A stretch of 64,000 nt of DNA from ATX-6F1 sp943369485 (GTDB lineage: Bacteria > Cyanobacteriota > Cyanobacteriia > PCC-6307 > Cyanobiaceae): the NCBI GenBank assembly GCA_943369485.1, contig CALRNH020000008.1:62001-126000 (forward strand), written 5' to 3'. Position numbers and translations under genes: made by a program. Below, in pieces: positions 17,357 to 25,400 of this stretch (position 1 is the stretch's first letter; the number at the start of each line of letters is the position of its first letter). The notes beneath the pieces were generated by a model. That model had not been told where the DNA came from. It made no database searches and saw only the letters and a program-made list of their open reading frames with translations.

Positions 17357-18067
17357 CTAAATGGTGGTCATGAGCTCGTGAAAGCTCGAATTGATCAGGC
17401 CTCGCTCAAGGCATCCGTTCAGGAAATTGAAATCATCGCGATAGAACTCATGAGCCATGGCCTTGAGGGATGGATTATAAAAATCTGCATAGACAGGAGT
17501 CTCCTTGCTCTTGATGAGTTCGAGCAGGCTTCCTGAATCAAGTTTCCAGGGATCGCAGGCGAGTGGATTGGCTGCCGCACGTTGCTGCTGTTCAACGAGA
17601 TTTTTGGCTCCATATTTATTGACTCTAAAGGGCATCTCTACGCTGGTCAGAAACATGGAATTAATGTATTCCTGCAGGGGCTTCAAGTCTTCAGAGTTGA
17701 AGACGAGGTCGAAAGTCCTTCGCTTGTAGGCTGAGATCTGGGAGGCGAAGTGAAGCTTGTCGATCAGCTTGAGGCCGTTCGAGCTGAGCTCATGCAGAAA
17801 GTTTTCGAACGTATGGAGATCAGCTCGGGGGTTCTTTCTCTTGGCTTCGTCGACATACTTAGTGTGTTCGACATATTTGTTCAGGTATCCGCTGATCAGT
17901 CGGTTGAAGGGGTTCCGAAAGACGATGATGTTGACCTTCTCCCTGTTTCGTGCTTCGGTCAGCTTTGCAACGTCCCAAGCAAAGTCGCTGACGCTCCTGC
18001 AGGAACATTTAGGCGAGGTGAAGATCGTCACATTATTGATCTTGTTGATCAATGCTCTGGGTGCCAT
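17357..18067 (-). CDS. Carbohydrate-type sulfotransferase (Sulfotransfer_2-like)
   Basis: A 236-residue protein. Near the N-terminus TSPKCSCRSV (residues 16-25) fits the 5'-phosphosulfate loop of PAPS-dependent sulfotransferases, and VFRNPFNRLISGYLNKY (near residue 50) fits the 3'-phosphate motif RxPxxRxxS. Such enzymes move sulfate from PAPS to sugar hydroxyls. The base composition is visibly more AT-rich than the flanking genes, suggesting separate acquisition. It would allow a sulfated capsule or O-antigen. A PAPS source is not in this window. Confidence 0.75.
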   Translation of the reverse strand: MAPRALINKINNVTIFTSPKCSCRSVSDFAWDVAKLTEARNREKVNIIVFRNPFNRLISGYLNKYVEHTKYVDEAKRKNPRADLHTFENFLHELSSNGLKLIDKLHFASQISAYKRRTFDLVFNSEDLKPLQEYINSMFLTSVEMPFRVNKYGAKNLVEQQQRAAANPLACDPWKLDSGSLLELIKSKETPVYADFYNPSLKAMAHEFYRDDFNFLNGCLERGLINSSFHELMTTI

Positions 18068-18431
18068 GAGGCCGGGCCCCTATCGGTATGAGTCCGGCCA
18101 ATTTACGTCTCAGCTTGGTCGGCAGGGTTGGAGCGGGCGTGCGCCCAGTCGTCCAAGTCGATTCAAGTCTCCCTGCAGAGCAACTCGATTGAGTTACTCT
18201 CTGCGGCCGTTCGGTGGGCAGAGCCCAGCAGGTTGGGATAGCAGGGCTACTGGGGGCGTGACTTCGATCCCTTCATCCGCTGCAGGGGCCAGTGTCCGGG
18301 GATGGTTTCTCTCGAGCGGGTGCGACACGCTCCCAGGGCCTGGGCAGCCGTGCCGCCAGGGATCTCCCCCTGTCCAAGACGGGCGGCCCACTGAACCCAT
18401 CGAGGCCAACCCCGCGGAACGCTTGTTGCGA
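18068..18431. other. Gene-poor interval
   Basis: About 360 bases between two minus-strand genes. I see short frames only, none resembling a protein family, and no RNA gene or clear terminator. The part next to 18067 should contain the promoter of the sulfotransferase gene. Confidence 0.4.
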
Positions 18432-19454
18432 TCAGGCCCTGCTGAACCACTGCTTCAGTTCCATCAACAGTCCACGGGTCGAGGCCAGCAGGCAGACCGG
18501 GAGCGCCAGCAGTTGGCGGCCGGTGTACCAGTAACACCGATGCCACCAGCGCACAGGCCAGCGGCCACGGTGGGCCGGCGGGAAGAGCTTGAACGGCATG
18601 ACGGCCAGAAACGTCTCGGGGATGGCGAGGAAACAGCCCCAGAACACCATGCGCCGCACATGGCCGATCTCTTCGGCGACCTCCTTTGAGGGCAAAGGGA
18701 CCGAGTCGGGTCTCACCCGCCAAGTCCCATCGGGCTGTTCGTTGTACTGGCTTGCGATGCAGTGGCTGCTCCAGGGGTGGTAGGCCACCAGCAGGCGGTT
18801 GGACAGGCGGGACGCGCGCATCCGGGCCGTACCGAGCGACTGGCCGATCAGGCTTCGTTGTTCGCCCCGCCACAACTCCGCCCGTTCGGCGTCCGTATGG
18901 GCGATCACCCCCATCCAGGCGGCGGGGATCTCCAGGGGCTCGCGGCCGCTGTACACCCTCAGCCGGATCTTCAGATCCTTGTCGTCGAAGCCGTAACCCA
19001 CCAGATATTCGTTGAAGCCGCCCACGGCTGCGAACAGCTCCCTTGCGATCAGAAACTGACCCTTGCGCCCATCCGGTCCACTGCCCAGGGCATAGGCCCC
19101 TGCCTCCGGTCCAGGGGCTTCGAATCCATCGGGCACCACGAGCGTCGGGTCGAAGTCAGCGGTCGGCCAGCAGTCGGCATCCAGCTTGAGGATCCATGGA
19201 CCCCGCGCCCGGGAGATCGCGAAGTTGTAGGCCCGGCAGAGGTTCCAGCTCGGTTCGTCCTCCACCCGCACCAGCTTCAGGCGCGGATCAGCGGGGAGAT
19301 CGTCACGCCGCAGCGGATTGCTGCTGCTCCAGTCCACAATCAGGTGCTCGTGGTGGTGGGGCCAGAGGGCCAGCTGGGCGGCGGAGTGCAGCAGGTGTTC
19401 GCGCCGGTTCATGCAGACCGTGACGACACTCAGGCCGGACGCGCTCAATCCCAC
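18432..19454 (-). CDS. Family 2/7-type glycosyltransferase
   Basis: A 340-residue GT-A enzyme. The N-terminal LSVVTVCMNRREHLL, the metal site WILKLDADCWPT and the acceptor-side GGFNEYLVGYGFDDKDLKIR, with its acidic run, match glycosyltransferases that pair a GT2 fold with a galactosyltransferase-like C-terminal part. A hydrophobic, aromatic C-terminus suggests membrane contact. The GTG start overlaps the last ten bases of the upstream glycosyltransferase gene, so both belong to one operon. Confidence 0.82.
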   Translation of the reverse strand: MGLSASGLSVVTVCMNRREHLLHSAAQLALWPHHHEHLIVDWSSSNPLRRDDLPADPRLKLVRVEDEPSWNLCRAYNFAISRARGPWILKLDADCWPTADFDPTLVVPDGFEAPGPEAGAYALGSGPDGRKGQFLIARELFAAVGGFNEYLVGYGFDDKDLKIRLRVYSGREPLEIPAAWMGVIAHTDAERAELWRGEQRSLIGQSLGTARMRASRLSNRLLVAYHPWSSHCIASQYNEQPDGTWRVRPDSVPLPSKEVAEEIGHVRRMVFWGCFLAIPETFLAVMPFKLFPPAHRGRWPVRWWHRCYWYTGRQLLALPVCLLASTRGLLMELKQWFSRA

Positions 19455-20158
19455 AACTTCAGGGCGTCATCCCGGGCGGAGAACCATTCAGCCGCCAACG
19501 GGCCGCCCATGGTGCGCTGCTCCCGGAACCAGGGCCCCCCCAGGGTCCAGTGCAGCAGGGCGGGACCGCCCTCGTTGGCTGGCCCCATGGGGGCTGGCTG
19601 CACATCCACCAGGTGGTTCCAGCGCTCCGGCAGGGCACCGATCTCATGGTCTCCACTCAGCCAGTGAAATCGGTGCAGGTCCAGGCCGGTGGCTGTGTTG
19701 ACGTAGTCGGGGCTGAGCGCTGTGCAGCGGTTGCAGTTCATCAGCATCAATGAACTCCAGTTTTTCTTGGGGTAAGCGCTCTGCTGCTCACCGAGGAATT
19801 TGACTGATTCATTCGGCCTGTGTTCGTGTTGAACGCACATCACGGCGTAGCGCTCCTCTCGCTGGGCCCAGAGCTCGGCGATATCGCCGCGGCACAGCAT
19901 GTCGCAGTCCATGAAAATGGCCCAGCCGTTGTAGTCGCTCAGCCAGGGCACCAGGAAGCGGGTGAAGGAGAAGGCGGTGCTCTGCTTCGGATCCTTGGGG
20001 CGCTCAAACACCGCACGTAGTTGCTCGGCCACGATCGGAGTGATCGCCAGCGGCATACTGCTGTGCTGATAAAGACTGTCGATCAGAACATTCGTGGCGG
20101 CCCGCTCGCGAGGGTCGTAGCCGATGAAAATGGGGATTGTCGCCAACGGAGCGGTCAT
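19445..20158 (-). CDS. Glycosyltransferase, GT8-like
   Basis: A 237-residue protein. IPIFIGYDPRERAATNVLIDSL at the N-terminus and the DxD-type metal motif FMDCDMLCRGDIAEL near residue 82 fit retaining GT8-like transferases; a late His-containing segment (LLHWTLGGPWF) fits the family's C-terminal ligand. It lacks membrane helices. It is the first gene of the pair with the downstream GT2/GT7-type transferase and is separated by 110 bases from the 2-oxoglutarate oxygenase gene upstream. Confidence 0.8.
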   Translation of the reverse strand: MTAPLATIPIFIGYDPRERAATNVLIDSLYQHSSMPLAITPIVAEQLRAVFERPKDPKQSTAFSFTRFLVPWLSDYNGWAIFMDCDMLCRGDIAELWAQREERYAVMCVQHEHRPNESVKFLGEQQSAYPKKNWSSLMLMNCNRCTALSPDYVNTATGLDLHRFHWLSGDHEIGALPERWNHLVDVQPAPMGPANEGGPALLHWTLGGPWFREQRTMGGPLAAEWFSARDDALKLWD

Positions 20159-20268
20159 CGTGGTGTCGGCGGCGGTAAGCGCTACGGGCTCCTGGGAAGC
20201 ACTGCAGCGAGGTGAGGAAAGAGGTCTAATCTAGCCTTCGGCTTGCGGCCAGAAAGAGCCCTTGCCAC

Positions 20269-21222
20269 TCAGTTCCAAAACTCCCATCGATCCATCAACT
20301 CTCCGGGGGTGTAGTTCTTGAGCTGCTCGGCAACCGTGGAGGGGGATAATGCCCTTGCCAGCCTATGCCGAAGCAGCATGAGCGCACCCTTGGTGGCATG
20401 TTTGAGGTTGGTGGTTTTCTTCCCCCTTGCCAAATCCCAGTAGCCATAACTCTTGTAGGGGATATTGTAAGCTTCAACAATAATATTAAAAAGCCTTCTT
20501 GGGAGTTGATTGTCACTCTCCAGATAGGGCGTCACCCCATGCAACGCCGATTTGCTGTTGAGCAGAGCAACGAAGCGATTGTGTCGGTAGGCAATTCTCT
20601 TCACCGGCTTTACGTCATAGGCGTTCCCCTTCAGCCTTGTGCCATCGAACACCCGGCCAGGGCCGCATTCATAGAGGATGAGGTCGCCGCCCACGGGGTC
20701 TGTTTCGGCTGGATGCAGATACAACAAGCCAGCAAAAATCTCATATTTGTCATCGAGGTGGGGCTCCAGCCCAGCGAATTGCGGCGGGTTGATTCCCGGC
20801 TGGATGTCGTAAGAGAACGATGGTTTCCCCTGAAGCCAATTCTGCCGGTCGTCCATCGACATCCGCGGCAGATAAGGAAGTCGTTCAGCCTCGGCGACGA
20901 GCGGATCATCCAGGAAGGGACGCAGCCTGGCGAAAACCGCACGCACGAGCGCTTCGAGCCCAAGGGCCTGGTAGAAGGCTTTCAGATCGTCAAGCCTGGG
21001 GTCGCCACACGCCGTGACCGCGGCCAGATCCAGGCTGGCCCTTGAATTGGCCTGGAGCTCATCGGATCGGGAGGCCAGATCGCCGATCAGGCCACGATCC
21101 GGGAAGCACCGGATGGCTGCCGCCAGAAGATCTTCGGGCAGGAAATCATCGATGACCAGATGGGAGAAGGGGTGGCGATGCACCTCAGCCCCTTCCAGCT
21201 GTTCGGCCCAGGTCATCCCCAT
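20269..21222 (-). CDS. 2-oxoglutarate/Fe(II)-dependent dioxygenase, prolyl-4-hydroxylase-like
   Basis: A 317-residue protein. The facial triad is readable as the H and D of LEPHLDDKYEIF, with the distal His in KSALHGVTPY, followed by RRLFNIIVEA holding an Arg suited to bind 2-oxoglutarate. The N-terminal HPFSHLVIDDFLPEDLL is common in this superfamily. The substrate is unknown; its place among glycosyltransferases suggests hydroxylation of a sugar, lipid or protein-bound glycan. It starts near 21222 and is divergent from the helicase gene. Confidence 0.78.
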   Translation of the reverse strand: MGMTWAEQLEGAEVHRHPFSHLVIDDFLPEDLLAAAIRCFPDRGLIGDLASRSDELQANSRASLDLAAVTACGDPRLDDLKAFYQALGLEALVRAVFARLRPFLDDPLVAEAERLPYLPRMSMDDRQNWLQGKPSFSYDIQPGINPPQFAGLEPHLDDKYEIFAGLLYLHPAETDPVGGDLILYECGPGRVFDGTRLKGNAYDVKPVKRIAYRHNRFVALLNSKSALHGVTPYLESDNQLPRRLFNIIVEAYNIPYKSYGYWDLARGKKTTNLKHATKGALMLLRHRLARALSPSTVAEQLKNYTPGELMDRWEFWN

Positions 21223-21366
21223 CGGTTCAGATCTCCGCGTTGGCTCTCGGCAGGAACTGCGGGCCAGCGGCCTGTCCCTCCCCGGTCATTCGATCGAGGC
21301 TGGCGTGGGCAATTTACCCGGTTTCGCCGCTGGGGTTCCTCGCTCCTCCTTCCTAGGCTCCCCGGC

Positions 21367-23790
21367 ATGGCTGCCCACTCGACCTCCTTCCTCGCCGGTC
21401 TCAACGACGCCCAGCGCCGGGCGGTGGATCACCACAACGGCCCGCTGCTGGTGGTGGCGGGGGCGGGCAGCGGCAAGACCCGCGCCCTCACCCACCGCAT
21501 CGCCCATCTGATCGGTCATCACGGCGTCGATCCGGCCCAGCTGCTGGCGGTCACCTTCACCAACAAGGCGGCCCGGGAGATGAAGGAGCGGCTGGAGTTG
21601 CTGCTGGCCCAGAAGCTCGCCCAGAGTCAGTTCGGCCAGCCCTTCAGCACCCTGAGCGCGGTGGAGCAGCGCCAGCTGCGCAGCCGCATCTACCGCGAAG
21701 TCATCAAAGACCTCTGGATCGGCACCTTCCATGCCCTCTTTGCGCGGCTGCTGCGCTTCGACATCGACAAGTACACCGATCCCGAGGGGCTGAGCTGGAC
21801 CCGGCAGTTCTCGATCTACGACGAGGCCGACGCCCAGACGCTGGTCAAGGAGATCGTCACCCAGGAACTGGGCCTGGATCCCAAGCGTTTCGAACCCAAG
21901 AAGGTGCGCTGGGCGATCAGCAACGCCAAGAACCAGGGCTGGCTGCCGGAGCAACTCGAAGCCGACCAGCAGGGGCAGCGGGGCAAGCAGATGGCGGAGG
22001 CCTACCGCCGTTACCGCCGCGCCCTGGCCGCCAACAATGCCCTCGACTTCGATGACCTGCTCTTGCTGCCGGTGCAGCTTCTCACCGCCAACGAGCAGAT
22101 CCGCCATTACTGGCACCGGCGTTTCCGCCATGTGCTGGTGGATGAATACCAGGACACCAACCGCACCCAGTACGACCTGATCAAGCTGATCGTCACCAAT
22201 GGCGAGGAGCCCGAGCAGTTCACCAACTGGGCCGATCGCTCGGTGTTCGTGGTGGGGGATGCCGACCAGAGCATCTACAGCTTCCGGGCGGCCGACTTCA
22301 CGATCCTGATGGGCTTCCAGGACGACTTCGGTGATCGGGCCGCCGATGACACCACCCGCACGATGGTGAAGCTGGAGGAGAACTACCGCTCCACTGCGAC
22401 GATCCTGGCGGCGGCCAACGCCCTGATCGCCCACAACAGTGAACGCATCGACAAGGTGCTGCGCCCCACCCGCGGTGAAGGCGAAGCGATCACCCTCACC
22501 CGCTGCGACGACGAGATCGCCGAGGCCGAAGCGGTGGTGCACCGCATGCGCCTGCTCGATGCCAACCACCCCGAGTTGCGCTGGGGTGACATGGCTGTTC
22601 TCTACCGCACCAACGCCCAGTCACGGGCGATGGAGGAATCGCTGGTGCGCTGGGGCATCCCTTACATCGTGGTCGGGGGCCTGCGCTTCTACGACCGGCG
22701 CGAGATCAAGGATGTGCTGGCCTACCTGCGCCTGCTGGTGAACCCGGCCGACAGCGTCAGCCTGCTGCGGGTGTTGAACGTGCCCCGGCGCGGCATCGGC
22801 AAGACCACGGTGCAGCGGCTCACCGATGCCTCCAACCAGTTGGGGATCCCCCTCTGGGACGTGGTCAGCGACGCTGAGGCGGTGCGGTCCCTGGGGGGGC
22901 GCTCCGCCCGGGGCCTGCTCCAGTTCAGTGAGCTGATCGGCGATCTGGCCGGCCGTATCCAGGACGCGGCCCCCTCGGAGCTGGTGCAGCGGGTGATGGA
23001 GCAGAGCGGCTATGTGGCCGAGCTGATCAGCGATGGCACCGATGAGGCCGAGGAGCGGCGCCGCAACCTGCAGGAGCTAGTCAATGCCGCCCTGCAGTAC
23101 CAGGAGGAGAACGAGGAGGGTTCCCTGGAGGGGTTCCTGGCCAGCGCCGCCCTGGCCAGCGATGCCGACAGCAAGGACACCGCCGCCGACCGGGTCACCC
23201 TGATGACCCTTCACGCCAGCAAGGGCCTGGAGTTCCCCGTGGTGTTCATGGTGGGCCTTGAGCAGGGGCTGTTTCCCAGCTACCGCTCGCTGGAAGATCC
23301 TTCCGCCCTTGAAGAGGAGCGGCGCCTCTGCTACGTGGGCCTCACCCGGGCCAAGGAGCGGTTGTTTCTCTCCCACGCCAGCGAACGGCGGCTCTGGGGC
23401 GGCATGCGCGAGCCGGCCGTGCCCTCGGTGTTTCTCTCGGAATTGCCCAGCGAACTGATCCAGGGTGATCTGCCGGGCAGCGGCGGCGCCGCCCTGCGGC
23501 GGGAACAGCGGCTGGAGCGGCTCACGCGTGTCGACCGCGAAGCGAGTCTGCGCACCGCCGCTGGCGGGGCCGCGGGGGCTCCGGCCAATGCCGTGCGCCG
23601 CAAGGGGATCTCCCGCACCTGGAGCGTGGGGGATCGCTTGCGCCATGCGAACTTCGGCGAGGGGAAGGTCACCCATCTGTTCGGCAGCGGCGAGAAGGTC
23701 TCGATCGCGGTGAAGTTCGAGGGCATGGGACCGAAGATCCTGGATCCGCGCCTGGCGCCGATCGAAGCCCTGGGCGGCGATTCGGCCTGA
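21367..23790 (+). CDS. pcrA: ATP-dependent DNA helicase PcrA/UvrD
   Basis: An 807-residue superfamily 1A 3'-5' helicase for repair and replication restart. Motifs in order: LNDAQRRAVDH (Q motif), Walker A VAGAGSGKT near residue 32, VTFTNKAAREM (Ia), VDEYQDTN (II), GDADQSIYSFRAAD (III), LEENYRS (IV), TLHASKGLEFPVVF (V) and CYVGLTRAKERL (VI). The C-terminal tail (WSVGDRLRHANFGEGKV) is the RNA-polymerase-binding, Tudor-like domain of PcrA. The ATG at 21367 gives the canonical start; the longer frame upstream runs into the divergent promoter region. Confidence 0.96.
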   Translation: MAAHSTSFLAGLNDAQRRAVDHHNGPLLVVAGAGSGKTRALTHRIAHLIGHHGVDPAQLLAVTFTNKAAREMKERLELLLAQKLAQSQFGQPFSTLSAVEQRQLRSRIYREVIKDLWIGTFHALFARLLRFDIDKYTDPEGLSWTRQFSIYDEADAQTLVKEIVTQELGLDPKRFEPKKVRWAISNAKNQGWLPEQLEADQQGQRGKQMAEAYRRYRRALAANNALDFDDLLLLPVQLLTANEQIRHYWHRRFRHVLVDEYQDTNRTQYDLIKLIVTNGEEPEQFTNWADRSVFVVGDADQSIYSFRAADFTILMGFQDDFGDRAADDTTRTMVKLEENYRSTATILAAANALIAHNSERIDKVLRPTRGEGEAITLTRCDDEIAEAEAVVHRMRLLDANHPELRWGDMAVLYRTNAQSRAMEESLVRWGIPYIVVGGLRFYDRREIKDVLAYLRLLVNPADSVSLLRVLNVPRRGIGKTTVQRLTDASNQLGIPLWDVVSDAEAVRSLGGRSARGLLQFSELIGDLAGRIQDAAPSELVQRVMEQSGYVAELISDGTDEAEERRRNLQELVNAALQYQEENEEGSLEGFLASAALASDADSKDTAADRVTLMTLHASKGLEFPVVFMVGLEQGLFPSYRSLEDPSALEEERRLCYVGLTRAKERLFLSHASERRLWGGMREPAVPSVFLSELPSELIQGDLPGSGGAALRREQRLERLTRVDREASLRTAAGGAAGAPANAVRRKGISRTWSVGDRLRHANFGEGKVTHLFGSGEKVSIAVKFEGMGPKILDPRLAPIEALGGDSA

Positions 23791-25019
23791 TGGAGATCCC
23801 AGGTCTGCCTCCTGGGCTGCTGGAGGCTCTGGTGGCCCACTCCGGCGGCCCGCGGCTGGCCCTGGTGGGGGGCGCCGTGCGCGATCTGTTGCTGCACCAG
23901 GTCCACAACGACCCCTGGCGTGGCCTGGTGGATCTGGATCTGGTTCTGGAGGGCTCGGCCCCGGCATTGGCGGAGCGTTTGCGGGTCTGGGCCGGTTCGG
24001 AGCGGCTGGGGTTCTGCCACATCCACGGGGCCTACGGCACGGCGGAACTGGCGCTCGATGGGGTGCTGCTGGACCTGGCCAGCGCCCGCCAGGAGAGCTA
24101 CCCCGCCCCTGGTGAGAACCCCGTGGTGCGCTTCGCCGCCCTGGCCGATGACCTGGCCCGCCGCGACTTCACGATCAACGCCATGGCCCTGGAACTGGCC
24201 CCCGCCGCCGGCGGGGTGGTGGCCCTGGAGCTGCTGGATCCCCATGGCGGCCAGGCGGATCTGGCGGCCCGCCGTCTGCGCCTGCTCCACGGCGGCAGCC
24301 TCAGCGATGACCCCACCCGGATGCTGCGGGCGGCCCGCTACGCCGCCCGGCTTGGGTTCGAGCTGGCACCCGAGAGCCTTGAGCAGCTGCGGTACACCCT
24401 GGCGGCCTGGCCCTGGGCCTGGCGGCCGGGAGATCCGCCCGAGCTGGCCCCACCAGCCCTGAGCACCCGACTGCGGATGGAGCTGGATCTGCTGCTGGAG
24501 CGGGAGGACTGGCGCGATGCCCTCGGCTGTTTGCAGGCCTGGGGAGCCCTGCCCCTGGTCGAGGAGGCCCTGCAGGTCGATCCCCACTGGCGGCGCCGGT
24601 TGCGCTGGGCCCAGCGCTTCGGGCTGCCCCTGCTGCCGGCCTGGCTGGCGGCGGCGTCCGATCCGCCGGCGGTGGCGGCCCGGCTGCAGTTGCCCCACCA
24701 CGGCCAGAAGCTGCTGCACCAGTTCGAGCAGCTGCGTCAGTGGCTGGCGGAGGAGCATGGCTCCACCGCCGGCTGGTCCCCCTCCCGCTGGAGCGAAGCA
24801 CTGGAGGAGCGGGCTTGGTCAGCGGAGGCGGTGGCCCTGGCCCTGGCGGTGGGCCTCGGCCCCCGTCGGCCGCTGCTGCGATGGTGGCTGCGTTGGCGCC
24901 ACCTGCCGCCTCCGGTCACGGCCACGGAGCTGATGGCCGAGGGCTTGGAGCCGGGCCCGGCCCTGGGGCAGGCGCTGCGGGCGCGGCGGGCCCAGCGCCT
25001 CGACCGGGAGCGCCCCTGA
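23790..25019 (+). CDS. CCA-adding / poly(A) polymerase-family nucleotidyltransferase
   Basis: A 409-residue class II nucleotidyltransferase. ALVGGAVRDLLL (residues 22-33) with the following DLDLVLEG gives the G-rich and DxD catalytic motifs. RRDFTINAMAL and DDPTRMLRAARYAARLGFE are motifs C and D that contact the tRNA end and nucleotide. No HD phosphohydrolase domain is seen. Cyanobacteria can split CCA addition between two such enzymes, so this could be CC-, A- or CCA-adding. The ATG shares its A with the helicase's TGA stop, implying coupled expression. Confidence 0.88.
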   Translation: MEIPGLPPGLLEALVAHSGGPRLALVGGAVRDLLLHQVHNDPWRGLVDLDLVLEGSAPALAERLRVWAGSERLGFCHIHGAYGTAELALDGVLLDLASARQESYPAPGENPVVRFAALADDLARRDFTINAMALELAPAAGGVVALELLDPHGGQADLAARRLRLLHGGSLSDDPTRMLRAARYAARLGFELAPESLEQLRYTLAAWPWAWRPGDPPELAPPALSTRLRMELDLLLEREDWRDALGCLQAWGALPLVEEALQVDPHWRRRLRWAQRFGLPLLPAWLAAASDPPAVAARLQLPHHGQKLLHQFEQLRQWLAEEHGSTAGWSPSRWSEALEERAWSAEAVALALAVGLGPRRPLLRWWLRWRHLPPPVTATELMAEGLEPGPALGQALRARRAQRLDRERP

Positions 25020-25054
25020 GTTCGCTACCTTCGCGGCCTGTTGCCGAGACGACC

Positions 25055-25375
25055 ATGGCCACCGTGCTCAAGTTCAGCTCCGAGGACTGCGGCACCTGCC
25101 ACCGCATGGCCCATTACGACGCCAAGGTGGCCTTTGAGCTGGGGCTGGAGTTCGTCAGCGTGATGCTCCAGGACACGGTCAGCTACCGCCGCTACCGCAA
25201 GGTGCTGCTCAGCCAGTACCCCAACAAGGAGGGGATGGGTTGGCCCACCTACCTGGTGGTGAGTGATCCGGAGGGCTGTTTCGAGGTCCACGGCGAAGTC
25301 AAGGGCGGCCTGCCCAAGGGGGAGTTTCGCGAGCGCCTGGCGGCCGCGGCCGGCATTCCAACCCAGCTCGCCTGA
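25055..25375 (+). CDS. Small thioredoxin-like protein with CxxC
   Basis: A 106-residue protein. SSEDCGTCHRMAHYD near the N-terminus holds a CGTC redox pair in the usual thioredoxin position, and GWPTYLVV supplies the cis-proline-type loop (WPT). It has no signal peptide, so it is probably cytosolic. I choose the ATG at 25055; the longer frame upstream lies within the nucleotidyltransferase gene. It is convergent with the SelD fusion. The partner and substrate are unknown. Confidence 0.8.
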   Translation: MATVLKFSSEDCGTCHRMAHYDAKVAFELGLEFVSVMLQDTVSYRRYRKVLLSQYPNKEGMGWPTYLVVSDPEGCFEVHGEVKGGLPKGEFRERLAAAAGIPTQLA

Positions 25376-25400
25376 GGTCCTCGGGGGGAGGCCTGTTCCT

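Noticed and set aside
21286..22569. A 427-codon minus-strand open frame
   Set aside because: Antisense to the helicase gene, which has all SF1 motifs.
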